A DNA stretch of 13,684 bases from an uncultured Roseburia sp. (GTDB lineage: Bacteria; Bacillota; Clostridia; Lachnospirales; Lachnospiraceae): NCBI GenBank assembly GCA_910584215.1, contig CAJTYI010000085.1, positions 1 through 13,684 of the forward strand, read 5' to 3'. Each line of letters starts with the position of its first letter. The first letter of the stretch is position 1. The translations under genes and the position numbers were made by a program. The notes under the pieces are model-generated. The model was not told the origin of the DNA. It saw only the letters and a program-made list of their open reading frames with translations, and ran no database searches. Shown here one piece after another: positions 6,521 to 13,398 of the stretch.

Positions 6521-6764
6521 AAATCAGCTCATTTGTTTTAAAATTGGCTTGATAGCTGATTTACCACATGTAAACTTGTCACGCTGGCCATGTTGTGCCG
6601 AAAACATCACAGGCAAGCCTTGCTCTGGCAAAGAAACTGTTTCACAGTTTTCTCTTGCGTTTCCCCGAACCGATATGTTCTCGGAATGGAGCATAGCGTG
6701 AAAAACAAATTTTTCACACGCAAATTTTTGCCTGCGGCTCAAAATTTGCAGGTTGAGAGAAAGG
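6521..6764 (+). ncRNA. Candidate structured leader of thiT (class unknown)
   Basis: Between the predicted promoter and thiT there are several perfect stems: AAATCAGCT/AGCTGATTT (6521-6529 with 6554-6562, 24-nt loop), AAACTGT/ACAGTTT (6634-6640 with 6644-6650), GTGAAAAA/TTTTTCAC (6698-6705 with 6710-6717) and GCAAATTTT/AAAATTTGC (6720-6728 with 6741-6749), the last ending 5 nt before the Shine-Dalgarno region. CAAATTTTT occurs twice (6706 and 6721), so AAAATTTG at 6741 could pair with either copy. The conserved TPP riboswitch words (CUGAGA and the CUGGAUAAU core) are not found. I cannot name a class; a repeated intergenic element is an alternative. Confidence 0.4.
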
Positions 6765-6777
6765 TATGGTTATTTTT

Positions 6778-7461
6778 ATGAATAACAATTTTATCACACA
6801 GGAGGGCGCATGGGGGGACGGCTCTGTGCGCATGACGGCGCCAGGCATCGCGATCCTATTGGCAGTCATTGCTCTGTTAATTATCATAGCCGCCATTGTC
6901 CGTCAGCACCATGCCAAAAGAAAAGCGGCGCTCACGACCAAGCAGCTGGTATACTCCGCTATGGCGGTCGCGCTGGCGATGGTCTGCTCAATGATTAAAC
7001 TCTACGACCTGCCTCTGGGCGGTTCCGTTACTCTGATATCCATGTTTTTTATCACATTGATCGGTTATTGGTACGGTCCCTATGTAGGTATGATGACCGC
7101 CGTTGCCTACGGTCTGGTGCAGTTTGTCATGGAACCGATTTTCTACACCGTTCCCCAGATGCTTTTGGATTATCCTCTGGCGTTTGGCGCACTCGGACTA
7201 TCCGGTTTCTTCCACAAGAAAAAACACGGCATCCAGATCGGCTATCTCGCCGGCGTTCTCGGTCGTTTCCTTTTTGCGTCAATCTCCGGTGTCGTATTTT
7301 TTGCCTCCTATGCGCCGGAGGGAATGCATCCGCTCCTCTACTCCGTTGCATACCAGGCGTCCTACCTGATACCGGAAGCCCTGCTCACCGTGCTTGTGGT
7401 CTCTTTTGCACCGGTCACAAGAGCGATCACCAGCGTGCAAAAACAGGCCGTAGAATCTTAG
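6778..7461 (+). CDS. thiT: ThiT-like thiamine ECF transporter substrate-binding (S) component
   Basis: Membrane S-component that binds thiamine and works with an ECF module (EcfA/EcfA'/EcfT) encoded elsewhere. From ATG 6778 it has 227 residues. Family features: SAMAVALAMVCSMIKLYDLP-type first conserved helix (about 60-80), GGSVTL (81-86), LLDYPLAFGALGL (129-141) and SYAPEGMHPLLYS (177-189). An additional N-terminal hydrophobic helix (about 22-42) with a basic patch after it (RQHHAKRK) precedes the normal six-helix core; L. lactis ThiT (about 180 residues) lacks this. Start choice: in-frame ATG 6766 has GAGAGAAAGG only one base away, ATG 6778 has it 13 nt away; I prefer 6778 but 6766 (231 residues) is possible. 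degV follows by 23 bp, so the two are likely cotranscribed. Confidence 0.9.
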   Translation: MNNNFITQEGAWGDGSVRMTAPGIAILLAVIALLIIIAAIVRQHHAKRKAALTTKQLVYSAMAVALAMVCSMIKLYDLPLGGSVTLISMFFITLIGYWYGPYVGMMTAVAYGLVQFVMEPIFYTVPQMLLDYPLAFGALGLSGFFHKKKHGIQIGYLAGVLGRFLFASISGVVFFASYAPEGMHPLLYSVAYQASYLIPEALLTVLVVSFAPVTRAITSVQKQAVES

Positions 7462-7484
7462 GCACTTACTATGGAGGATTATGA

Positions 7485-8363
7485 ATGAAAAAAATTGGAA
7501 TTGCTACCGACAGCCACAGCGGCATCGCCGCCGCAGAGGCGCAGAGACTGGGCATCCATGTGCTCCCGATGCCCTTTAATATAGGAGACACCTGCTATTA
7601 TGAGGATGTCACATTAACCAGACAAGAGTTTTTTGAAAAGTTAGACTCCGGCGCCGTGATATCGACCTCACAGCCCTCACCGGAAGATGTTATGCAGCTT
7701 TGGGACCGGGCGCTGACAGAATGTGAACAGCTCGTCTACATCCCCATCAGCAGCGGTTTGAGCGGATCCTGTCAGACGGCCGTCATGCTGGCGCAGCAGG
7801 AAGCATACGAAAACCGCGTCTATGTCGTGGACAACGGCCGCGTCTCGGCGCCGATGCACCGCTCAGTGCTCGATGCCTGTGAGCTGGCCAATGAGGGTTA
7901 CAGCGCTCTCCAGATCAAAGAGATGTTGGAAGAAGTCCGCGCTGACATGGTCATCTATGTGGGCGTACAGACGCTGGAACATTTAAAACGCGGCGGCAGG
8001 ATCAGTCCCGCCACCGCGGCATTAGGCACAATCTTACACATCAAGCCCGTGCTGAAATTTGACGTGGGTACTCTGGATACGTTTCAGAAATGCCGCAGTT
8101 TCGAGAAGGCAAAAAAGGCCATGCTTGACGCCATGCACCACGATCTGGAAACAAAATTTCGCGCACAGTACGATGCCAACGAAGTATATCTGGTAGCAGC
8201 CTCGAGCGCCGTACCGGAGGAGACAGACAAATGGCTCGCACAAATCCGTTCGTCCTTCCCGGGCATGGATGTTATGTGCGACGATCTGTCCCTGGGCGTT
8301 TCCTGCCACATCGGCGCCGGCGGCCTGGGCATCGGCTGCTCCTGCCGCCCGAAACGGCGTTAA
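7485..8363 (+). CDS. DegV family fatty acid-binding protein (FakB-like)
   Basis: DegV proteins bind one free fatty acid; those called FakB present it to the kinase FakA, making acyl-phosphate from exogenous fatty acids. The 292-residue product has the full set of signatures: ATDSHSG (7-13), STSQPSP with Thr61, SSGLSGS with Ser93, KRGGRIS (168-174) and CHIGAGGLGIG with His275. Thr, Ser and His at these motifs are the fatty acid carboxylate ligands described for staphylococcal FakB. GGAGG is 7 nt before ATG. It follows thiT by 23 bp and its TAA overlaps the stop of the convergent glucokinase gene. The partner kinase is not in the window, so a FakB role is inferred; the DegV family is certain. 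Confidence 0.93.
   Translation: MKKIGIATDSHSGIAAAEAQRLGIHVLPMPFNIGDTCYYEDVTLTRQEFFEKLDSGAVISTSQPSPEDVMQLWDRALTECEQLVYIPISSGLSGSCQTAVMLAQQEAYENRVYVVDNGRVSAPMHRSVLDACELANEGYSALQIKEMLEEVRADMVIYVGVQTLEHLKRGGRISPATAALGTILHIKPVLKFDVGTLDTFQKCRSFEKAKKAMLDAMHHDLETKFRAQYDANEVYLVAASSAVPEETDKWLAQIRSSFPGMDVMCDDLSLGVSCHIGAGGLGIGCSCRPKRR
8360..8363. other. Shared TTAA: stop codons of degV and glcK on opposite strands
   Basis: degV ends with TAA at 8361-8363 (plus) and glcK ends with TAA at 8362-8360 (minus), so the two convergent genes overlap by four bases in the palindrome TTAA. There is no spacer and no hairpin at this point, so transcripts from each side are expected to run antisense into the other gene. 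Confidence 0.95.
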
Positions 8364-9295
8364 AGCAGCATTTTGACGCAGCCGTACATACCGGCGTCAT
8401 TGCCGAGCAGTGCCAGCGCAAACTTGGTCTCACGGCAGGCATGAAATACATTCTCGACAAAATGCCTCTTGATCGTATCAAGGAGGATATCTCCCGCCTT
8501 GGACACGCCGCCTCCTATCAGAATTATCTCAGGATTCACCACGCAGGCGGCGTTGGCTAGCGCCCGCCCGAGTATCGTTCCGAGCTCCTCCACGAGGTCT
8601 TCCGCGACCTCGTCCCCGGCCTTTGCGGCGTCAAAGATTTCCTTTGCCGTCAGGGGTTCACAGTCTTTTAGCACCGTATCGCGGGAAGATACCGCAAGCT
8701 TTCTCTTCGCCATGCGCACGATACCGGTCGCGGATGTGTACTGCTCCAGACAGCCGTATTTACCGCAGGTACATTGCTCGATCTCATCCTCGTTTACGGC
8801 CATATGGCCGATCTCTCCGCCGGCGCCGTGAAATCCCGGCACCATCTTTCCGGCGACAATGATACCGCCGCCGACCCCGGTTCCCAGTGTCACCATAATC
8901 ACGTTGCCGCATCCTCTAGCGCCTCCCTGCCACGCCTCGCCCAGTGCCGCGACATTGGCGTCATTTCCTGCTTTCACCGTCAACCCGGTAATATTTTGCA
9001 GCGCTTCCTCCACATTTAAGACGCCCCAGCCGAGATTGACGCATTTGTTGACAATGCCATCCTCTTTCACCGGCCCCGGCACTCCGATGCCGATGCCCAG
9101 CACTTCGTCCTTGGCAATGCGCTCCTGCGCCAGTCTGTTGTCAATCGCACGCGCCACATCATCCAGAATGGTTTCCCCGTTGTTCTCCTTGTTGGTGCGA
9201 ATCTCCCAGCGGTCCAGCAATTTCCCGCTTGTCTCAAAAAATCCTATTTTGCAAGTAGTCCCCCCGACGTCTACTCCGAATGCATATTTTTTCAT
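8360..9295 (-). CDS. glcK: ROK family glucokinase
   Basis: Phosphorylates glucose to glucose 6-phosphate with ATP. Numbered from ATG 9295 (311 residues): phosphate-1 motif VDVGGTTCKIGFFE (8-21), GIGIGVPGPV (67-76), catalytic-region GNDANVAALGE (110-120), TLGTGVGGG (136-144), the ROK zinc motif with His164 in GGEIGHM and CTCGKYGCLE (Cys175, Cys177, Cys182), and IILIGGGVS (257-265). The frame stays open far upstream into the PBP gene, but that portion is arginine-rich antisense-frame noise from the low-complexity tail. AAGGAG lies about 11 nt before ATG and overlaps the region just after the PBP stop, 22 bp away. Substrate is inferred from ROK glucokinase motifs; another hexose or N-acetylmannosamine is possible. 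Confidence 0.92.
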   Translation of the reverse strand: MKKYAFGVDVGGTTCKIGFFETSGKLLDRWEIRTNKENNGETILDDVARAIDNRLAQERIAKDEVLGIGIGVPGPVKEDGIVNKCVNLGWGVLNVEEALQNITGLTVKAGNDANVAALGEAWQGGARGCGNVIMVTLGTGVGGGIIVAGKMVPGFHGAGGEIGHMAVNEDEIEQCTCGKYGCLEQYTSATGIVRMAKRKLAVSSRDTVLKDCEPLTAKEIFDAAKAGDEVAEDLVEELGTILGRALANAACVVNPEIILIGGGVSKAGDILLDTIKRHFVENVFHACRETKFALALLGNDAGMYGCVKMLL

Positions 9296-9317
9296 ATGAG
9301 AATCTTCTCCTTTCCAT

Positions 9318-11615
9318 TTACATTTCCAACGGCGGAATATCCTCGATGAGTTCCCCGTCCTCGTTGATTGTGCCGCCCGCCGTCTCGCTCTGCCCCGGCG
9401 GCTTTGTTCCTTCGTTTTGCTGACTGTTTTCTCCCGCCTGATTTCCTCCCGGCTGGCTTCCTCCGCTCGGTTGATTTCCTCCGGCTGGTTGACCGTTTTC
9501 TCCCGCCTGCTCTCCCCCGTTTGTTTGACTTCCCTGCGGCTGCTCTCCCCCTCCCGGATGTGCCGCGCTTTCACTGTCCTGTTCGATCTGCCATAGCTCC
9601 GAGGATGATTCCCCTTCAAACTCACGGCCTCCCTGATGCTCGTCTGATACTTTGACATAGGGCAGGAAATCGACGACCTCCAATCCCTCATGCGCCTGTC
9701 GCATAAACAACTGCCATATTTTTCCAGGGTAGGTAGAACCCGCCAAATGCTCCAGCTTCTTGGGCATATCATATCCCACCCAAACGCTTGTAGTATAATA
9801 TCTGGTATAACCTACAAACCATCCGTCTTTCTGATTGTTCGTCGTCCCTGTTTTGCCCGCCGCCGGTATCTCTCCTAGATCAAGTCCTTTACCGGTCCCG
9901 ACGGTCAGCACGCCGCGCAGGGCATCCGTCATCATCCGCGCCGCATTCATCTTGTAGACCTCTGTCTCCGTCTGCGCCGATTGACAGACCGGTGTGCCTT
10001 CCGCATCATCAATGCGCAGAATACAGGTCGGCGTGCGGTATTTGCCGTCGTGCTCGATCGCGGCAAATCCCGCTGCCATTTCCAGCGCAGAGACACCGTT
10101 CGTAAAACCTCCCAGTGACGTTGCCAAACGATAATCCTCAGCGTCCAGCTTAGCAAAATTCATCTTCTGCAAATACGAAAGCCCCACCGTCGGCGTCATC
10201 TCATCATACAGTTTCCATGCAATCGTATTGACAGAGCGCTCAATCGCTTCCCGAAGTGTAATCTCACCTAGATAAGTACCGTTGGCATTTTTCGGCCCGT
10301 CTTCCACCGGTTCATCCACCACGAGACTTTCCGGCGTGTAGCGCCTTTCCATGGCCGGTGTATACACGAGAAGCGGCTTGATGGCGCTGCCCGGCTGCCG
10401 GTAACTCTGATAGGCACGGTTTAGCGTGTAACCCGGGTACTCCTGCGCCCTGCCACCCACAATCGCCGCGACATAACCGGTTCGGTTGTCAATACACACC
10501 GCCGCGGATTGCAGCTGATAGATGCCCTCCTCATTGACCGCCGAAAAATCTTCCAGCGTATCATTGACCGCCGCCTGCAGCTTCTCCTGCAATCCCAGTT
10601 GAAGCGACGTATAAATATGGTAGCCCCCCGTATAGAGTTTTTTCTGGCACGCAGCGTATGCTTCGCCGTAGCGGCTGTCATAGTCCTGCTGCTCTTTCGG
10701 CGAGGCAAACTGATATTGAAAGACGAATCCCTCCTGCTCCATCAAGGCCCGCGTCGCGCAATAGTAGGCAAATGTCTCTACATAGTCATTCTTTTCATAC
10801 CCCCCCGGCTGCTCTAAAATGACAGGTTCCGCTTTCGCCGACAGGCACAGTTCCTGAGAGATCTTTCCGTCCTCCAGCATCTGATCCAACACACGGTCTC
10901 TGCGGGTGATGGCATGATCCATATGCTCTACGGGATCATAGTAAGTGGGATTGTTCGGCACTGCACATAGAAAAGCGATCTGCGACAGAGAAAGCTCCGA
11001 TATTTCACGGTTAAAAAAACCTCTGCACGCCGACAGCACCCCGTAATAACCGTGGCCGTAGTAAATATTATTCAGATAAAACTCCAGAATTTGGTCTTTG
11101 GTGTACTTTTTTTCCAGTTCCCACGCAATAAATATCTCTTCCAGCTTTCGCTGCCAGGTCTTTTCCTGATTTAAAAACATCGTCCGCGCCAGCTGCATCG
11201 TAATCGTGCTGCCGCCCTGCGTGGCCGTTCCCCCGTTTTCGAGCATCACCTTAAACGCGCGAAGCAGCGCCTTATAATCGACTCCTTCATGGGAAAAAAA
11301 TCTTTTATCTTCGATCGTCGTAATCGCGTCAACCAGAGTCTTTGGCATATCGCTGATACTCAGATAATAGGACTTTTTCTCCCCGTTTAAAACCGATATC
11401 ACACTGCCGTCGGCCGCATAGACTACGCTGATCTGATTTTGCTGAAAATCAGACGGCGTCGAGGCACGCACAAAACGCACTGCTTCCGCCTTTAAATCCT
11501 TGATCTCGCCCGCGTATCCGCTCACAAAATAATACGCCGTTCCCGCGGCCACCAAAAGTAACAAAATCAGCTGCACCTTAAAAAAAATACGAAATTTTCG
11601 ATGCTTCTTTTTCAT
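9318..11615 (-). CDS. Bifunctional class A penicillin-binding protein (PBP1A-type)
   Basis: Polymerises glycan strands (GT51) and cross-links stem peptides (transpeptidase) at the outer face of the membrane. From ATG 11615 (765 residues): basic cytoplasmic tail, one membrane anchor (about 11-32), GT51 motifs EDKRFFSHEG (Glu102), GGSTITMQLARTM (135-147) and RKLEEIFIAWELEKKYTKDQ, then penicillin-binding motifs SAIK (Ser410, Lys413), SVN (461-463) and KTG (588-590). Beyond about residue 680 there is an extracellular Gly/Gln/Asn/Pro-rich low-complexity tail ending in EDIPPLEM. Another in-frame ATG at 11621 is too close to AGAGG; ATG 11615 has it 6 nt upstream. The glycosyltransferase motif usually reads GGSTITQQLAK, so Met replaces the first Gln. 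glcK follows by 22 bp. Confidence 0.96.
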   Translation of the reverse strand: MKKKHRKFRIFFKVQLILLLLVAAGTAYYFVSGYAGEIKDLKAEAVRFVRASTPSDFQQNQISVVYAADGSVISVLNGEKKSYYLSISDMPKTLVDAITTIEDKRFFSHEGVDYKALLRAFKVMLENGGTATQGGSTITMQLARTMFLNQEKTWQRKLEEIFIAWELEKKYTKDQILEFYLNNIYYGHGYYGVLSACRGFFNREISELSLSQIAFLCAVPNNPTYYDPVEHMDHAITRRDRVLDQMLEDGKISQELCLSAKAEPVILEQPGGYEKNDYVETFAYYCATRALMEQEGFVFQYQFASPKEQQDYDSRYGEAYAACQKKLYTGGYHIYTSLQLGLQEKLQAAVNDTLEDFSAVNEEGIYQLQSAAVCIDNRTGYVAAIVGGRAQEYPGYTLNRAYQSYRQPGSAIKPLLVYTPAMERRYTPESLVVDEPVEDGPKNANGTYLGEITLREAIERSVNTIAWKLYDEMTPTVGLSYLQKMNFAKLDAEDYRLATSLGGFTNGVSALEMAAGFAAIEHDGKYRTPTCILRIDDAEGTPVCQSAQTETEVYKMNAARMMTDALRGVLTVGTGKGLDLGEIPAAGKTGTTNNQKDGWFVGYTRYYTTSVWVGYDMPKKLEHLAGSTYPGKIWQLFMRQAHEGLEVVDFLPYVKVSDEHQGGREFEGESSSELWQIEQDSESAAHPGGGEQPQGSQTNGGEQAGENGQPAGGNQPSGGSQPGGNQAGENSQQNEGTKPPGQSETAGGTINEDGELIEDIPPLEM
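9387..9569 (-). repeat. Low-complexity repeats encoding the PBP C-terminal tail
   Basis: This part of the PBP gene encodes reiterated GGNQ, GSQ, QAGEN and QPSGG words. At DNA level, 9421-9440 and 9490-9509 are direct repeats matching at 19 of 20 bases, spaced 69 bp (23 codons), consistent with in-frame internal duplication. Copy number is likely to vary between strains. Confidence 0.8.
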
Positions 11616-11671
11616 AGTCATCCTCTATCTTTGCCAAACATACGCTGTCATAATTTTAATTTCCACACTGA

Positions 11672-12271
11672 TCACATTTTTGGCATGGGAGCAGTATAGT
11701 AACCCAACTTATGAAACTGATACCATTCCATGATTTTATCTTCGCTTGCCACTTGAAGTGCATGTAAAAACTCTTTCGCAAATTCCATGGCGGCCGTGCC
11801 ATTCGCGGTAACAATATTTCCGTCTCTGACAGCCTGTTTGGCAATATATTTTGCCTCCCCTGTATAAGCTGCGCCCGCCCACTGTTTTAGATCATCCCGG
11901 TCATTGCCTGTGTGAAATACATTATTTAATACGCCGACGGTCCCCAAGAACGCGGCGGCATCGCAGATACCGCCTAAAACCTTTCCTTTTTGGCAGCAAT
12001 CCTCCACCAACGCTTTTACGGCCCTAGCATTCTCGTCCCTCCAAGTCATTCCGCCGATCAAAATGAGCGCCTCATAATGACTTGGAACAGACGCAAGGTC
12101 AAAATCCGGCGATACCCTAAAACCGCCGATTGAGCACACGTCATCCCGCGAGAGCGATACGGTTTTTATCTCATATTGTCCTTGCCCGAGCATCGCGACC
12201 GCAGATGTAAGATAGGCAGCTTCCCAGTCCGCATACTGCGGTAAAATAACAACCAGAATCGTTTTTTTCAT
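11672..12271 (-). CDS. DJ-1/PfpI family protein
   Basis: Member of the DJ-1/PfpI class I glutamine amidotransferase-like superfamily, which includes deglycases, chaperones and proteases; the exact activity cannot be assigned. From ATG 12271 it has 199 residues: MKKTILVVILPQYADWEAAY with the acidic residues at 15 and 17, ALILIGGM (68-75), and the nucleophile elbow GGICDAAAFLG with Cys103. TANGTAAMEFAKEFL (155-169) matches the subfamily of small PfpI-like proteins common in Firmicutes. The frame opens further upstream to 12337, but the family N-terminus and GGTGG 5 nt ahead support 12271. It lies 111 bp after the hydrolase gene and 56 bp before the PBP gene, all on one strand, with no terminator seen between it and the PBP. 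Confidence 0.88.
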   Translation of the reverse strand: MKKTILVVILPQYADWEAAYLTSAVAMLGQGQYEIKTVSLSRDDVCSIGGFRVSPDFDLASVPSHYEALILIGGMTWRDENARAVKALVEDCCQKGKVLGGICDAAAFLGTVGVLNNVFHTGNDRDDLKQWAGAAYTGEAKYIAKQAVRDGNIVTANGTAAMEFAKEFLHALQVASEDKIMEWYQFHKLGYYTAPMPKM

Positions 12272-12382
12272 AATTTCCACCATTTCTGCGCTGCTTTTGC
12301 GCATAACGAGTTTGTGGCAAGCAGCGCGCAGACACAAATCTCGCGATTGAAAATTTTAAATTCAATCTTTTGCACTCCTTTC
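12272..12382 (-). other. 111-bp spacer with weak stem-loop and an orphan Shine-Dalgarno
   Basis: Directly after the hydrolase stop the transcript reads AGGAAAGGAGTGCAAAAGA and then a TTG at 12365. This strong ribosome site opens a 64-codon frame (12365-12171) that runs out of frame into the DJ-1/PfpI gene and resembles no family I know. GATTGAA/TTCAATC (12345-12351 with 12361-12367) forms a 7-bp stem just inside it, and TTTGTG/CACAAA forms another at about 12311-12338. Neither has a U-run of terminator type. Confidence 0.45.
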
Positions 12383-13219
12383 CTATGACACGCCAAGCAG
12401 TTTTGCCGCATTATCGCCCAAAACAGCCTGAAGTTCCGTCTCAGTCAAACCGCTGTCCTCTATCACCCGAAGGGCTTGTTTTTGTCCCTCCCACGGACTG
12501 TCAGTGCCAAACAAAATCTTGTCCGCCCCATGCGCCCGCACAAAAGAGACAAAGCGGTCGACGGGCATAAATGAACCGGAGCAATCCGGCGGCACGTCTT
12601 TGCTTCTGATCGAAAAAGCAGTGTCCAGCCAGACATCTCTTCCAAGAATCTTTTCTTCCACGTCATCATAGCAGCCCCAGCCGCCCATATGCGCCAAGAT
12701 AATCTGTCGATTGGCAACCGCGTCCAGCAGAGGCACCACATGCTCGATTGTCGCATAGTCCACGCCCGGAAAGCCGATATCGTAACCGGCATGGATGAGC
12801 ACCAAAAGCCCCTGTTCACAGGCATAATCCACCAGTCGCAAATATCTGATATCGTCGAGATAAGTTTTTTGAAAAACCGGATGCAGCTTAATGCCTTTTA
12901 CATGATCTGACACGAGACGGTTGATAATCTCTTTATAATTATCATTTTCCGGGTGAATCCCGCCAAAAGAGAGCACGCCGGTCTCCGCGGCCGTCTCGTT
13001 GATCTCTGCCGCGAGCCGATTCACCGTCTCCTGCTGCGCCGGCTTTGTCACGACAGGCAGCAACACCACATAATCATATCCGGCTGACCGCATGGACTGT
13101 TTCAAATCGTCCAGTCTGCCGCTCAGATAATTGGTTGAATGGGAATTTTTTTTCAGGCTTTCCACGGCGCGCTCTGCAAGCGCATCGGGAAATGTATGTG
13201 TATGAATATCAATAATCAA
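12383..13219 (-). CDS. Metal-dependent hydrolase, amidohydrolase_2 / TIM-barrel type
   Basis: Predicted cytoplasmic metal-dependent hydrolase or decarboxylase of the amidohydrolase_2 family. The 278-residue product has the metal-site series expected along the barrel: HTH at 6-8 (DIHTHTFP), GIKLHP with His113, LIHAGYD with His143, LAHMGG with His177 and LFGTDSPW with Asp240. Substrate is unknown. The start codon is TTG (13219), preceded by AAGAGG at about 5 nt; no ATG or GTG fits the conserved N-terminus that begins only four residues before the metal ligands. It is the first gene after the promoter at 13370-13398, with a leader of roughly 140 nt, and probably heads the run hydrolase, DJ-1/PfpI, PBP, glucokinase. 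Confidence 0.88.
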   Translation of the reverse strand: MIIDIHTHTFPDALAERAVESLKKNSHSTNYLSGRLDDLKQSMRSAGYDYVVLLPVVTKPAQQETVNRLAAEINETAAETGVLSFGGIHPENDNYKEIINRLVSDHVKGIKLHPVFQKTYLDDIRYLRLVDYACEQGLLVLIHAGYDIGFPGVDYATIEHVVPLLDAVANRQIILAHMGGWGCYDDVEEKILGRDVWLDTAFSIRSKDVPPDCSGSFMPVDRFVSFVRAHGADKILFGTDSPWEGQKQALRVIEDSGLTETELQAVLGDNAAKLLGVS

Positions 13220-13270
13220 ATGAACCTCTTTTCCACAGCCTGATCTTCGCTGTTTTATCTATATTTTTTG

Positions 13271-13288
13271 GTATATAATGTATATAAT
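13271..13288. repeat. 9-bp tandem repeat GTATATAAT x2
   Basis: GTATATAAT at 13271-13279 is repeated immediately at 13280-13288 inside the hydrolase leader. It may be an A/T spacer or part of a binding site; no function is assigned. Confidence 0.6.
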
Positions 13289-13369
13289 ATAAAACAAAAT
13301 ATGCACTGATTCACAATCGCTCAAAGCTGTTGCTGTTGTGAGCACTAACATGTGATTTCAATAGTCTTT

Positions 13370-13398
13370 ATTATACGAAATATTGTTAAAAAGTGCAA
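13370..13398 (-). promoter_or_regulatory. Sigma-A promoter upstream of the hydrolase
   Basis: On the minus strand, -35 TTGCAC (13393-13398) and -10 TATAAT (13370-13375) with a 17-bp spacer. The start would be near 13363. The leader between here and the gene contains an AT-rich tract with the 9-bp tandem repeat GTATATAAT (13271-13288). Confidence 0.8.

Noticed and set aside
6455..6777. TPP riboswitch or T-box upstream of thiT
   Set aside because: The diagnostic conserved words of both classes are absent on either strand by eye; a covariance search would be needed to exclude a divergent one.
7068..7484. 138-codon plus-strand frame ending just before degV
   Set aside because: Second frame of thiT; Arg/Cys-rich, no motifs, while the thiT frame shows conserved S-component helices.
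8364..8420. Bidirectional terminator between degV and glcK
   Set aside because: No hairpin with T-run at the junction; the genes overlap.
9400..9560. CRISPR-like or mobile repeat array
   Set aside because: The repeats are in frame within the PBP tail and irregular, consistent with low-complexity coding sequence.
9296..9772. Long N-terminal extension of the glucokinase frame
   Set aside because: It lies in the repeat-rich end of the PBP gene and encodes Arg/Glu/Ser noise; the ROK N-terminus and ribosome site mark ATG 9295.
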